This document shows positions 34,596 through 48,306 of a DNA stretch of 64,000 nucleotides, one piece after another. How positions within the stretch are numbered: position 1 is the first letter of the stretch; every line of letters starts with the position of its first letter. Location of the stretch: contig NC_079892.1 in assembly GCF_024868665.1 (NCBI RefSeq), positions 9,064,251-9,128,250 of the forward strand, in the 5' to 3' direction. The notes beneath the pieces are model-generated. The model did no database searches and was not told the origin of the DNA. It was given only the letters and a program-made list of their open reading frames with translations. Position numbers and translations under genes: made by a program. Origin of the DNA: Triplophysa rosa. Taxonomy: Eukaryota; Chordata; Actinopteri; Cypriniformes; Nemacheilidae.

Positions 34596-36026
34596 GTTGG
34601 GGAGTTGAATTTCTTTTCACACATTGTATTGAATATGAAGAAAGCAAGATGGATACAAAATATATCCATGAACAATTTATTTTAAAATTGCAAAGACACC
34701 TTATATTTTACAAATGAGGTGTCTTTGAAAGCATCACAATTCAGATACTCGCCGTTTGGAACAGACTTTGCATTGGGAGGCACCTACGATACCTTAAAAT
34801 GCTGCCTCCGCAGGCGCTCGCTAGGTTTTGGAACAGAGCAAATGGGTTGCAGGTGAGATACATTTGCATGAGCCATGAGCCAAATGTTTCCTCCCGATGT
34901 CCTGTTTCTAGAGCCTGAGAAATCATGTCAACCAGTTAATGCAGGTGTTTACATCACATAATGAAAAGCTACACTTAAGAGTGCACCGAGTGCTGCTGTC
35001 AGAGAACGTCGAGGGTGCATTTATTCCTTTCAGTTGTCGGCATCTGCTTTGAGAAGGGCAACAGAAAATGCAAGAGCTAATAAGCATTTGACATCAAGGT
35101 TACAGATATGCACCTTGTCGAGCAACGGCGGGTCTGTCTTAGATTCTCTGGGGACCTGATGCGACACTGTTTTATACTTTACAATAAGCACAAATAAATT
35201 GGACCCTAATAGAAACCTAACCAAGAGAGGGAGAGAAATAGCACGCTTTAATGTGTTAATCAAGGCAATCGTGAAATCATGAGATGAATTTTGATTTCAT
35301 AACATCTGTTTAAAAGTCATTTCAGGGATACTTAGGCAAATGCTATTTTAAACAGACAGTCACGCATTTATTGAATTTGTGGAGTAAGGGAAAGGTTGCA
35401 TTTATGAGAATTGCACGAGCAAAATGACAAAAAAAGTGTTATACAGAGATTGAAAACAATGCATTTTTTAAACATTTCTAGCTGCACGTCTTTTAAGCCT
35501 TTTGCCACTCTAGCCCAGTTTTCCTTGGGTTCATCTTTTGTTCCTTTTCAAAACACAAATCCTCCACTGCTGTTAGACAGCATCTCTTCACTGAATTTGT
35601 CATCGGCCTGTCTAGATGCTTCACAATGGACAAATAATTGTGACATCATGACGCCTGCCCCTGTTTTTTATGCCAATAATGCACAAATCTTAGATTTTTT
35701 GTTACACCATCATAATGAATTCCCAGCTATGGTAATTCAAATTTCTGTATGAAATCTAACATTGTCAAGATCATCAAACTAAAAACATTAATATAATTTA
35801 TTATAATTTATCCATCAGAAAGCTCTTGTTCTTAGACACTATGGCTTGTATATAGATATGCGAATGTGAGCATTTTTTATGTATTTGCTGCCTAAACTGA
35901 TTAACTAAACTGAGCTGCCTAAACTCAAACATCATTGCGAGAGATCCAAAAATTCATAATTTGAATTTTCATTCATAAAATCACAAGTTAAAACCCAATA
36001 ACTTTCTGAAAAGAAAAACCTATGCT

Positions 36027-36424
36027 TTAAAGGTCCACTGTGTATTTTTTGGAGGCTCTATTGACAGAAATACAATATAATATACATAACTATGTCTTCA
36101 GAGGTGTATAAAGACCTTGCATAATGAAGCGTTATGTTTTTATTATCTCAGAATGAGCTATTTCTATCTACATATACTGCGGGTCCCCTTGCATGGAATT
36201 CACCATGTTGTTTCTACAGTAGCCCTAAATGGACAAACTGCTCTAGAGTGCGTTTCGTAAATACATTATCTCCTTCAGCAAAAAAGCGAAAACGTGACGA
36301 CATCTTAGTCCTGTCTCAGCCACCGTAGTGCTTCAAAGGGAGGGGGAGTGGTACAGTGAGATGTTGGTTGCAATTCGCAACCTCACTGCTAGATGTCACT
36401 AAATTTCATACACTGGACCTTTAA
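36027..36424 (+). mobile_element. TTAA-flanked MITE, AGGTCCAGTG family, complete
   Basis: TTAA AGGTCCACTGTGTAT to ACACTGGACCT TTAA. Same internal blocks as 30937-31319 (CTTCAGAGGTGTATAAAGAC, TGGACAAACTGCTC). Both TTAA flanks are preserved. Confidence 0.85.
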
Positions 36425-37360
36425 AATTACACTTGAAGTCTTATGGAGATTTTCCATCACTGGGGCCTCTATAACATCACTTCCTTTTCCTTATTTGGTT
36501 CTTTCTCAAAGCAAAATCCCTTTAGTCCTCCTCGGAGCTAACACTGTGCTATATTATCAAGTTATTGTTTTGTTTTCCCATCTGAGTGTAATATAATGTT
36601 TTTTTAATGTGTATTTATTTTCATTCAACTTGTGTAATGTTCCTCTCTACTGTCATATTTTCTTTCATTACTGCATAAACGTAAAAGCATTCCCTTTGTT
36701 GTTATGGACCATAAAACGACCTAAACCTTTACAGCAGGATAAAGTAAATGAGTCAAACCTGTTAATATTAATGATGATCATAGTGTTTGTTGTAAAACAG
36801 GGATTGGGTATATGAAAAGAAAGTGCCATTATCGTGAATGATGTGGCAGACCAGCGATTCCCAAAGAGGGTAAGTGTCCCCAAGGTGGTACTTTAGCAGG
36901 TGCTTCTAAGATTTTGCTTGTTAAACTTATAAAAAAGAAAGTATTGTAATTTAGTCACTGGTTTTGTTTAGAAGAAAAATATTTATGTTAATTGTGAAGT
37001 TATAATCAGGACAAAACAGATACTGTATGGTCTGGAGTGTATGAAAGGGGTAAACATGACAGGGTGAAAGGGGTACATAAGTAATAATTTGTCTTGTGTC
37101 TGTGGGGTATAAATGACAAAAAGGTTGAGAAACACTGACACAGACATTATGGAATATTCAAAAGCAGCTTTCAAAACGGACTCGCAACGTCTAAAATATT
37201 GAAAACTGTGAAGGCGTGCAAGCAGAAGCTCGTGGGCTTCTTTTTGCTGACCAAAGCAGGACTTCGACTTTTACAAATGCAGTTTCATAGCAGTTTCTCC
37301 GCTTCATGCCAGCTTAATATTAACACCCTCAGGGCTGGCCAAACAGCAATTATCAAGCTT

Positions 37361-37393
37361 GTGTGTGTGTATGTATGTGTATGTGGTGTGTGT
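37361..37393. repeat. (TG)n-rich microsatellite
   Basis: Interrupted GT/TG repeats with ATGT units. Confidence 0.8.
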
Positions 37394-39267
37394 ACACTGA
37401 AAGGACAAATTCTTTGAGGACAACCCACTGCTCAGAGAAACCACAATACAACATACATCTACATCACCGACAAAAGCGGTAATCCACTGTCATACCGCAA
37501 AGGAGCAGCGAGCCCACGGCCCATTGGATTGGACAACCAAGTCCCAAGGAGCAGAATATGAGAAAGAGAGGCTTTTCTGAAAAAAGGCCATGTCCAAAAA
37601 AACCTAGGATATTTTCTATTTTAGCATACAATGAAACGGACTGGGAATACATAACACCATCGTCTTCATCTACACACAAAGGGTGACAAGTCAAGACTCA
37701 AAAGGGACTCTGATCAAAACTCAGAAACTTAATAATGCACAATTTATCAAAATTATTGAAATACCGCAAGATGCATATCGCAACACTTTCGGTATTGAAA
37801 CAGTAATGGCTTGTCACTTTTATGCTTTGTTCACACCAAATTGCGTTCCTCGCTCTTAATTATTCGTGGGAATAGTTCGTTATTTTTGCGCAAGTGAAGC
37901 GGAAAACACCACGCGCCCGGAAGCATCAAACAGTAGCTGTCAATTTGCTTTTCGCATGAATTTCTCACTCGAGTTGAAACTTTGTGTCGCCCGTCGCGAG
38001 TTCACGTCTAAACGCATCTTTGCTTTCATTTTGTATGTTTTATTACTCTCGCAAATTGCTTAATTCACATAAGGTGTGAACCCAGCGTTAGAAGCTGCAT
38101 TCTGTTTTTCAAAGAAAGAATATAAAAGAAATTTCTCATCTGAAACACAATTTAAATAGATTTTACAAACTTCATTATAATATCACATATCACACTATTT
38201 AGCAACTTATCGCACATCAGATCGTTCTCCAATATCATGCTGCTCTAATAAGCACTTTGGGTTCCATCTCAAATGTTGCAGGTTCTAGGCCAGCCCCTCA
38301 TATCCATCCATAAAAACATTTAACAGATCCGAGAGAGAAATTTGAAGAAACCAGACCCATTAGATGTAAAAGGTTTAGGCGCAAAAGCTCGATCTATAAA
38401 TCACTTCCCAAGCTTTTCTTTCCCCTACCTGAACTTTTAGGCAAACACGTTGTCCTATTGATCATTCTGTTCCGCGGATCCTGAAAGCAGGAAATAAATA
38501 TTTGTCACTTTTTTTAAAGCGTTGGCTCAGGTTGTTCGGGTCAGCTATTTTGGCTTTCACAAATGTATAAATTATTAGGTTGCGGGAGGTGCATTCATAA
38601 TATGCATTTTGTTGCCTGCAGGCTAATAGCTGCTTTTCAGGAGTACCAGGGCGCTGATGAATGTTCGCTAATCGCTAATGTTGGCTGAGGGTTTAGACAC
38701 CATTTATCACTTCTTTAAAGGATCTGCGCACGGGAATATTAACAACCGCATTGGCGCAACCTAAGTCTCTAAGAAAGTCTTTAAGTGCATTAAAGCAGTG
38801 CTTTAGTTTGACATTAGATAATGAAATGAGAGAGAGTCCAATTAGTTCCAACAGCTTAGGAGTGGTTGAATGTAATCCAATGCCAAAATGCCAGACTTTA
38901 AATGCTCCAATGCACACTAATGCACTCACTTAGGGTCGTATTTACCCATGAAGAAAGGTTGAAGAGAGCGTCATTTTACCTGGCTGTATGAGTTGGCGGT
39001 TTAAATTACAGCGAGTTTTGAAGATAAATCAAATCAGTCACCTCAGTACAATAGCACTGTACAGCACAGCGGTTAGCGGTGTGCAGGGGCAGAGACCGAA
39101 TCAAAGGATCAAAGGAATTAATTCAAGTCGGTTTAGACAAATTATACCCAGGGGCATCTCTCTTTTTTTTTTAAAGAAGCAATAGGGGCAATTCAGCCAC
39201 ACCTAAAGTCTTGACCTGAACCATGAACGTAGAAAAACATGTTTCATCTACTTGCAGTTTGTATGGT

Positions 39268-39482
39268 AGTAGTTCACCCAAACATAAAAAGTCTTTCTCA
39301 GTTTACCCAAAAAGAACAATGTTGTCATCATTTAAAGTATTCAACATCATGTCGTTCAAACCCCGTATATGACCCTTTCTCCTGTGGAACACCAAAGAAG
39401 GTATTTTGAGAATTGTCTCGGTGGTGTCCATACAAAGAAATTCAATGGTTACCAATATTCTTCAAAATTGTGTATTTCTATA
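39268..39482. mobile_element. Fold-back TTAA family, truncated and diverged
   Basis: GTAGTTCACCCAAACATAAA, TTGTCATCATTTAAAGTAT, GAACACCAAAGAAGGTATTT and GTTACCAATATTCTTCAAAA follow the family order. Both termini are lost. Confidence 0.6.
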
Positions 39483-41625
39483 ACATTAAATGTGTTTCTT
39501 TAAACTGAACTGCAAATCGCCTTGGCTCAAAAAACAACGAGGGCATGACGCTTCTTGTTACATCCAGTATGAAGTTTGACCCAGAAGCCTTTGTAATGTC
39601 ATACTACTGTCTTGCCTCTCTGAGGGGTTGCTGGCCCCCGGCCCCTATCCGAGCTGAAATCAGCACTCCGCCGCACGCAGGCCACTGACCCACCAGCCGG
39701 GATTTTAAACGAATCGGAGGACAGTACATAGCAGCAGCACCTGCCTGGATGGCGGGGTGCACGTGCCCAGATCAGGGTTACAGCATGAGCTTACCTGCAA
39801 GTTTGGCCTGGATGGAGGCCACAGACAGACCCCTGGGACATGAGGGAGGAAAGGAACGCTGCGATCCAGTCTGTTGGCTGTGACTTCCATACCTCAAGAG
39901 TTCATGCCTAGCGGGGCAGGGTGGAAGGGTTACGGATGACATTTACCTCATGATTCTTTAAATAACGGCGAGTCCACTACGCTGCACTGGGACTTGTTTG
40001 AAAAATGTATGTTGTCAATTTATAACAAATGCTGAAATGCAGTTATTACTACGCACTGAAAAAAATCTTTTTCTTGACACTAAACATTTCCTTAATGAGT
40101 TTTTTGTCTTGTTTTTGGGGGGGGTCAAAATGCCTGAAGATGATTAAATCTGAGAAGCTAAGTACACTGCAAACTTTAAAAAAAAGGAGATATACTGTAT
40201 ACATTTAATTAAATGAAATGTACATGTTTTTCTAGTTATTTTACACCCAACATGTAAATTTGCAGTCTACTTCTGTAACTTTTTTACCACATTTTGAAAA
40301 TTTTGAATTTTGTTCATTTTAAGATACAGTAAGTCTTTTTTTTCGCACCCCACTGGCAAAATGTTTTTGTTCTTGTTTTCATCTTAAACCGCACTAAATT
40401 TCCTTAAGAACATAAAATAAGATACACTTTATTGATACATATACAAAAAATATTGGAATATTAAAATTAGAATACCTGAATTGTATTAGACAATCAAATT
40501 TTTATTAATACTATGTGACTAAATAACAATTTATAAAAAAAATGTGCTTGCATGTCTTTATATAGCTACGGGGAGCTATAATGTGCCAAATACAGTATGT
40601 GCCAGGGGCTTCCCCAGATAAACGTCTTGGTACCTTCCAAGGTTTCTTCATCATCATCGTTTTTTATGTCACTCCTGCTTTAGTCTGCTCACTGAGGGAT
40701 TGTAAGGCACTACTCCTTCAAAATCTGCCTTTGAAAGGCTCAATACTGTACAAATAATATGAATTAAATGTAAAAATGGTGATAAAAAAGGCTATTATTG
40801 TAGTTTCTTACACTTTCAAAAGAAAAGGGCATTTGAAGTTCGCATTTCTTTTATTGATGTCAATACACATTATATATAGTAACATTCTTACATTAGAAAA
40901 GCTACAAATCACACAACTCTAAAATTTGAATTGCAAAATTGATTTGCCCTGTACCGCTTTAAATATAGATGCAGCTGGTTTTGAAGGGACTCGGGCTCTT
41001 TAAAAGCGCTCTACGCGGGTCTCTCAGCAGCTAACGTTCGCCCTTCACATTTCACTGGTCAGTGCCCAGTAATCAACACACATTACCCACACTGAGGCGA
41101 CGCTTAATTACCAATCACAGGCGGACCCATAAACACTCAACCTCTTCCATATCCCGCCTGCCTCTCACCTTCCTCCCCATTATTTAAATTCAAGATTTTG
41201 AATGACTGACACGCGAGTATGTAAATGTGTTTTGTTTTTGAGTTTGTGCGCGTTGCTTGATATGCTGATGAGAAACGGTAACTGCCTCTTGAGATTGAGT
41301 GACATTCTCCCTACGCAGTATGAGACGATCCCCGGGATTCTTCTCATCAGCCGTCCTGTGGAGAATAGTTTACCTGTTAACAACAATAGCAAAACTGTTT
41401 ACGGCATTCGCCCGGTGTAAGAAGTTTGACATTGCCGCACCGCCTCTGATTGATGGCGGCTTTGGAAGCGCTCGAGTCCAGATTTGTCTTTGAGAGTACA
41501 TTTCATAAAAAAAAATCATACAAGTAACTCAAATGTTCATCTGTTTTGCTTTGAATGTTCAGGAAATCATCCATTCATCCCCTTTAAGCCCTGCAGGTTA
41601 AATGTCAATAATATCTGATTAAAAC

Positions 41626-41979
41626 TAGGGGTGTCACAACAGGTACTAACAATATAAACAGGTATTTACAATAAGTGTGATATTTAAAAAACATAAGTTT
41701 ATTGTGCCATAATTATAGTGTTAACACTACACATGATAATAGCGTAAATAATTCAGCACCTATTTAAAAATTTGCCTCAAGAGTCACAATGGTTACAAAT
41801 GCTCTTTCTCCTCCATCCTACACTTGTATACAAGATGAATACACAAAAAGAGAGAAAATTTTTTTTGAATCTGACTGATAGCATTATTTATTTACATAAA
41901 ACATTTCGATTGTGATAATATTGTTATTGTGATTTTTTTTACCACAATAACAGCAATAAATCTAATATTGTGACAGGCA
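41626..41979. mobile_element. hAT-like MITE, TAGGGGTGTCAC family
   Basis: The left end TAGGGGTGTCACAACAGG and right-end AATATTGTGACAGG resemble the 28528 copy. The middle carries GAGTCACAATGGTTACAAA, also found at 42330. Boundaries approximate. Confidence 0.6.
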
Positions 41980-42218
41980 TAAATTAAACATAATTGTGTT
42001 TCTTGGGTGCTTCCCCCATAAATTTGATACTTTGATTGTAAAAATGTACATTTTGTAAAATCTAAAAACAATGTAAACTGTATTTTGAAATGCTTGTAAT
42101 TTTATAATATGAGGAAAGCAATGGTATTTTTCTTTAAAGTAAGGTGAAGTATTGGTCAGCATCTTTTATTAGTCCTGGGATAGCAATCCTGTCAAAGACA
42201 TAAATCATAAATATAAAC

Positions 42219-42565
42219 TAGGGTCGTCATAATATACAGTTTTTGTCAATAAACGTGATATTAAAAACTAAGATTTTTCATACCGTGCTAATTCTACACG
42301 TATGATAATATAATAAATAATGCCACAATAGTAACCACAACGGTTACAAACTCTTTATCTAATCCCTACACTTGATCTCAAGTGTAAATTGTTGGCCAAA
42401 AAATGTACCGATAACATTTTTTGCTCATCAAAAATGGAAATAAATACCACGATAATACCCATGACATAGCGTGGCCTTTATCACAATAACCGTGAAGTGA
42501 AAATCAGATAGAGACAGAGGGAGACAACAGTTTAAAGTTATTTGAAATGGTGAACAATCCCTAAC
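42219..42565. mobile_element. hAT-like MITE, TAGGGTCGTCATAATAT copy
   Basis: Left end TAGGGTCGTCATAATAT, middle CACAACGGTTACAAACTC, right part ATCACAATAACCGTGAAG and a closing AATCCCTAA. It lies 240 bp from a second member of the family. Confidence 0.55.
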
Positions 42566-44261
42566 ATCAGCACAAAACATAACTCTAAAACCTAACTGGC
42601 TGTGAGGAGTGTTGTTCAAAGACCAACAAGGATGTTAAACCAAGAACATGTGGAAGCTGGCAAAATCAGCTTCACCATAAAAACTCAACAGTCCTCTGAG
42701 AAATCTCATCCCATTCATATAGGACATCTGTAATTGCAGTAGCTTATAAAACTATTTTATCACAACTCATCCATTCCAATCTTTGCCAAACATCGTAACT
42801 AAAGCAGAAATTTCACGTCCGGTGCACCCTGATTACGGATTCTGACCTTTTTGCCAACTTCTAGATAAAATAACAGTTGGCGTTCCAAGTACCGCTGGCA
42901 TCCCGTCCCATTTAAAGGAAAATTAAATTAATAAGGAGAGCCTGATTCCGGAAACAGCTCAGGACGGCGGCGGTATTAGCAGCGTCGGTCTCACTTTAAT
43001 TAATTCCTCACTTTAATTACAGTATATCCATAATGCTATAACTATATTGAAACAGTGTTTTAATCTCCTTCCTGTAAAGCCGTATAAACTGAAATGATCA
43101 CGGTAGGGGCAGTGGAGCAGCAAATCAGGTGAAGGGAAAGAGGAAGTTGCAGGTGTGACACAGGGCCTGTGGAGTCACATCCAAGCAGGAAGTAATATTG
43201 AATAAGAGCAGATGGATCCAACATGATTACAGCTTGTAGTTGGAGGAGCCATCTGTTCTGGTGACTGTTTATAGCCGTGAACTAAGAAACTGAAGCGATA
43301 ACCAGCAGAAGAGGGAGATAGAACACTGTTGCAGAAGTTTCAATGACGGTCCTGGGAGATATCGAAATAACAAACGCGAGGTCCACACGTCGGTTCACAG
43401 CCTCACCGTCGGTGCTTTCTCCTGTTACTAACCGTCATCTTCTGCAAAATTCTGGAGTGAAATACCATTAAGACCAATTAATGTTTCTTATCTCGCATCC
43501 CTTTGCAAGTTTCACATACGGGTCGAGTTTTATCACGTTTGAGGTACGGTTGGCAGCGGGCTCAGGGAAGCCACAGCCTGACTCATTTGGAGCCATCTCG
43601 GTCTCTCAAAGGTAACAGAGCTCAGCGGCGTCGGCTAATGAAAGCGCAGGTGCCTTTGTCCGCTTGCATCCCCGAGACATTTGCACGGGGAAGAAGAAGG
43701 AGAGAAAGTGGTGCGGTACGCTTGTAATTCCCTCAACTGCATGACTTCACATTACTCATTCTCGTCTCGCTGCTTCAATTAGTGGCATGAATGTTGGATG
43801 TTTTTTCACTTTTAACCCTCTAACTGATGCTTAATTGCCCACCCAGGTCATTGTTCAGAAATTAGTTATCGTTCAGTTACGTGTGAACGGCTTCTGAGCC
43901 TTAATGAAAGGTAATGATAAGATAAATGATCTCCTAAATATTCAGCTGGGGGTTGTATTGACGTGGCTGAATGTTTCAAGAGGAGAAACCTGCAAAGAAG
44001 CAATGCAGTCATGCTACAAAACGGACAAAACTGTTCTAAGAAAGCAACCTCTGTAGTAATCCATATATCTAATGTTATATTTTTAGGTATAGTAAAGCTG
44101 TATGAAAGCTTTATATTCAAAACAACCTAGTTTGGAAAGACATGAAAATAATGGCAAAAAATGTAGAGGGTTAAAGATTTCTTAAAGGAAATTAAAGGAT
44201 TACTTGGGAATTGTAGTATTCTATTAGCATTCTAATTAATCTAAAAGATTGTTTATTTGTA

Positions 44262-44400
44262 TATGGGTAGTTGACAGACTAATATGCAAATGTGTCCTAT
44301 GGTGTGCCAGCATACATGTAGAAAAAACTAACAATGAAGATAAATCTCTCTTATGCTATTTCATATGATAAATACAGTATATAAATATTAATCAAAGAAT
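44262..44400. mobile_element. GTCCTATGGTGTGACAG-family element, left part
   Basis: GGGTAGTTGACAGACTAA and ATGTGTCCTATGGTGTGCCAG, followed by GATAAATCTCTCTTATGCTA, match 11695-11800. The right end was not located. Confidence 0.6.
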
Positions 44401-45805
44401 AAAATCTGTAAAATGTGAAAATAATGAATATATTAATAAAAAAATAAGTAAACAACAAAAAAATGTTTAGATTTGCCTACATTTACACTCTTTATTTGAC
44501 ATCATTTAAATAAGATACTTCTGTACTATTGTAGTATACAAAGGGGAAGAATATATTTTATTTTTTATACAAGAAATAAGAGCCTCACAAAATGTAGCTT
44601 AAGATGTTTTTCCGTGAATCTAACATGACATTTCATTAAAAAACATTAATAAGCATCAAAACAATGACATTGTGACAGTGTTTGTATATCAAAACACTGC
44701 TGATACATTTCTATTAGTGTTTGCGGATAAGTACGCTAAAACAACATCACAAAAACAAGATGTGCTTAAATAAATAAATTGAATTAAAATAACTACCCCA
44801 ACCTTAATAAAATACCCATAATACCACAAAACCCATATAGAAAAGCAATTTCTATACATTCTGTGGTCAAATGCTATTGCTGCTCTATTTTCTGTTCTGT
44901 CTCATTCAACAACCCTCCCCCTCCTCTGATACAACTTGAAAGTGTATTAAAGCTATAACATTATTATAAATGATTATTCACTATATGTGACAATTTGTGT
45001 GTTCCAGAACGAGGAGGAAATCACCCTATTAAATGACAGTCTGTGGTTACTATGGGTTACAGTTTTAGTTGCCAATAAAGACAGAAAGATTAACTTGTAC
45101 TACCCTTACTCAATCAAAGCTAATACATTTCGTTGCCCTTTTAGAGCATCACAGTTGCCCTTGGCTTTGTTCCCTGAGTTTAAAACTGTTGTTCTCAGTC
45201 GACATTATTTCAATACCTTAATGAGAAGTGTTAGACATACAAAAAGACAGACAAGATTAGAAAAGCAGACAAATATACTGCAGCCTTCAATCCAGTGAGT
45301 TAAATAGGTCCTTCTACAAGAGAGTAAATCTGTGTGTCTGTTTCAAATGCTGTACCCCGGCACCAATGAATGCATTTCATTAGCAAATTCACATATGCAT
45401 GGATTCCCAGTGGCCTGTTGTACAGAGGATAGGAAGAGGTTGTTACAGGACAGGCAGTACCTAATCCCCAGTGCTTTATGCTGACTAGAGAAATCAGATA
45501 AAACGTCCCACCACTGCAGCAGGGGAAAGTCGAGGAGAAACAGTGGAAAGTAGAGCATTCTCTAAAGCCGTCAGACTAATCACCTATACAACACTTTCAC
45601 TTCATCAATTACTGTTGTGTCACAGAGACTCAGTCGTGAATAATGAATTAATTAAAAATGCATAAGATGTATTGTGTGGAATTAAATGCCGGGCACACCT
45701 ATTTGTCTCTGATACCACACAAATCCACGTTTTGGATTTAGTTTTGATTGATTATATACAAGCTGTGTGCTTTCACAATAACTGTATTGTATTGAGGTCT
45801 TCGTC

Positions 45806-46460
45806 GGTAACACTTTACAATAAGGTTGTTTTTGTTAACAATGCATTAGCTAACATGATCTAACAATGAACAATACTTCTACAGCGTTTATTCATCTTAG
45901 TTCATGTTACTTTCAGTATTTACTCATACATTTTGAAACCAAAAGTTGTATCAGTTAACATTAGGTTCATTGGATGAAATTTAGCGGCATCTAGTGGTGA
46001 GGTTGCGAATTGCAACCAACGGCTCACTCCACCCCTCCCGTTCGAAGCACTACGGTGGCGTACAAAAATGTCGTCACGGTTTCGCTTTTTTGCCGAAGGA
46101 GATAATGTATTTACGAAGTGCACTCTGTGGAGCATTTTGTCCGTTTAGGGCTACTGCGAATTCCATGTAAGGGGACCCGCGGTGTATGTAGACAGAAATC
46201 GCTCATTCTAAGGTCATAAAAACATAACGCTTCATTATGTAAGGTCTTTATACACCTCTGAAGACATAGTTATGTATGTTATATTGCATTTCTGTCAATA
46301 GATCTTCAAAAAATTACACACAGCACCTTTAATGCACCATGAACTAACGTGAATATTTGTATTGATATTAACAAATATTAACAATATTAAAAACTATTTT
46401 GTTCATGTTCGTTAAAGCATTTACTAATGTTACCAAATACAACCTTATTGTAAAGCATTG
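45806..46460. mobile_element. GTAACACTTTACAATAAGG-family element, interrupted
   Basis: Starts GGTAACACTTTACAATAAGG and ends ACAACCTTATTGTAAAGCAT. A TTAA MITE (45961-46332) is inserted inside. Confidence 0.8.
45961..46332 (-). mobile_element. TTAA-flanked MITE, AGGTCCAGTG family (nested copy)
   Basis: Reverse orientation: GGATGAAATTTAGCGGCATC, GAAGGAGATAATGTATTTA, ATACACCTCTGAAGACATAG and a closing CAGCACCTTTAA. The outer left end is eroded, the right TTAA is present. Confidence 0.75.
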
Positions 46461-47666
46461 CCTTTGTTTTTCTCAATAATTTACTGCACAAAACTCATTG
46501 TGATTCACAGGAACCGAGTCATATTTGATGTAATCTGGGTCGTATTTTGTTTAACCCTGCGTATTAGTCTATCGTTTTGGAGGATGAGGGAAAACCTGCG
46601 CACTTTGGCATCTATCTAATTTGGTTAGCTCCTACCTAAGTGATAGACTAAAAGAACCATAGAAATGAATCGCCTTTCCCATAAACAATAAAACACGAGT
46701 ATCATTTTCTCCTCCTTATTTAAGGTTAATAAGCCTATTTATCTTTCTGTTCTTACGGTTAGCTGGATTTTATTCATTTGCATTTAGCACTATGCAACGA
46801 CCTGTGACCCATTTCTAGATCACGACCTACCAGATGAGAATCATTGGTTTAAAGCAACATACTCACTCTATAAGCTCTCAAATGAAATGAACACAAAATC
46901 TTGGTGAGAAACGGCACCTCTTAGTGTCAATAAAAAGTGTCAAGCTTTCCAACAACTTCCATTACAATCAAACAAATTTTCCTGTCTAAGATGAACAAAT
47001 CTAGTCTAAACCAGCACCTATAAGAGGCCAATTTTGTTATTCTTTTGACAACAATATTCTTCTCGAATATATCTTCTCACTGACCCGGCAGATCCCGCTG
47101 TCTGCCTCCTTTTAAAATTTCTCTTTTTCTCAGCATTTACCGCCATTAGTAAAAACCAGGGATGCAAGTGAGTGTGAACTCCAGCTGCGAGTGATGTGGA
47201 TGGCATGTCTTCGGGCCAATTTATAGAGTAATTAGTCTCACAGAGGCACCGGGGTCAAACCCTCTGTAACACCATGGTCTAGAATAAAATAAAGACTGTG
47301 AACAACATGGTAATGTGGCAGAGCAAGAACGGAAAGAGGACTGTTATTTCCCTCTCAGAAATGTTACAATAAAGCTAAAACGAGGACATGTCGGCCATCG
47401 ATACGTGGAGAAGTTTCTGGACTGCAGGAGATTAGACCTCTACTGACTAGAGTCAACAAACAATTAAAGGATATCTCGGCTCAGCTCAGCTGTATCGACT
47501 GCCACTGTGTTCTTATTGGCACTCGTTTTGGTGTCTAGTTTGGCTATCAATTTATGCCCTTTCTTGCAGACAGATGGCTTTGAAGTCGAAAGCATCTGCC
47601 AAAGAAATCAATTATAAGATTCAAGTTAATATCTATTTTTCATTTAAAAAACGCTTTAATACATAT

Positions 47667-48306
47667 TTAAGGGATAGTTCACCCAAAAATTAAAATTCTG
47701 TCTCTATTAGTTGTTCCACATCTGTATAAATTTCACTGTTCTGATAAACACAGAGAAAGATATATGGAAGAATGCTTGTAACCAAACAGTTCTTGGCCAC
47801 CATTGACTACAATAGTAGGAAAAATGACAATGGTAGTCAAAAGTGCAGCAGAACTGTTTCAGAATCAGAATCAGAATCAGAATCAGAATCAGAAGAGCTT
47901 TATTGCCAAGTGTGCTTGCACACACAAGGAATTTTCTTTGGTGTTGGAAGCTTCTAGTACAGACATTCAACACAATGACAATACAATATAATACGATTTA
48001 CAGTCTAAAAGATTCTAAATTGTGCATATATAAAATAAAGACTATTTTACAGAAAATGGGGGATAAAAAAAAATGGGGTTTGCTTTCCTACATTCTTCAA
48101 AATATCTTCTTTTGTGTTCAACAGAACAAAGACATTTATATTGCAATTTTTCCTACCATGGTAGTCAGTGGTGGCCAAGAACTGTCTGGTTACAAGCATT
48201 CTTCCAAATATCTTTCTCATGCGTTCATCATAAAGAAATTTTGGAACAACTTTAGGGTGAGTAAATGAAAATAGAATTTTAATTTTTGGGTGAACTGTTC
48301 CTTTAA
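47667..48306. mobile_element. Fold-back TTAA MITE, interrupted by a retroposon
   Basis: TTAAGGGATAGTTCACCC at the left and TGGGTGAACTGTTCCTTTAA at the right. Both arms contain AACCAAACAGTTCTTGGCC / GGCCAAGAACTGTCTGG. The insertion 47860-48058 sits near the fold-back centre. Confidence 0.8.
47860..48058. repeat. Retroposon-like insertion led by (CAGAAT)n
   Basis: Five CAGAAT units and a sixth CAGAAG (47860-47895) are followed by AGCTTTATTGCCAAGTGTGC and a block ending AAGGAATTTTCTTTGG. I recognise this as a widespread fish repeat, probably the 3' end of a non-LTR element. Target-site duplications are not readable. Confidence 0.6.

Larger units (their letters stand above)
31615..45805. other. 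Intergenic stretch, no supported gene
   Basis: Unique sequence between the listed repeats. 32.75-34.2 kb is repeat-free. 39.6-39.95 kb is a GC-rich island in AT-rich surroundings. 42.6-44.2 kb is repeat-free with a CpG-containing stretch at 43.4-43.7 kb. No known protein is recognisable in any frame. Confidence 0.6.

Noticed and set aside
43503..43727. Arg-rich plus-strand ORF in a GC-richer stretch
   Set aside because: No recognisable family, no convincing splice sites at both ends, and composition alone explains the open frame.
47772..47957. ORF with a Ser-Glu repeat protein
   Set aside because: The SESESE run is simply translation of the (CAGAAT)n repeat within a retroposon.
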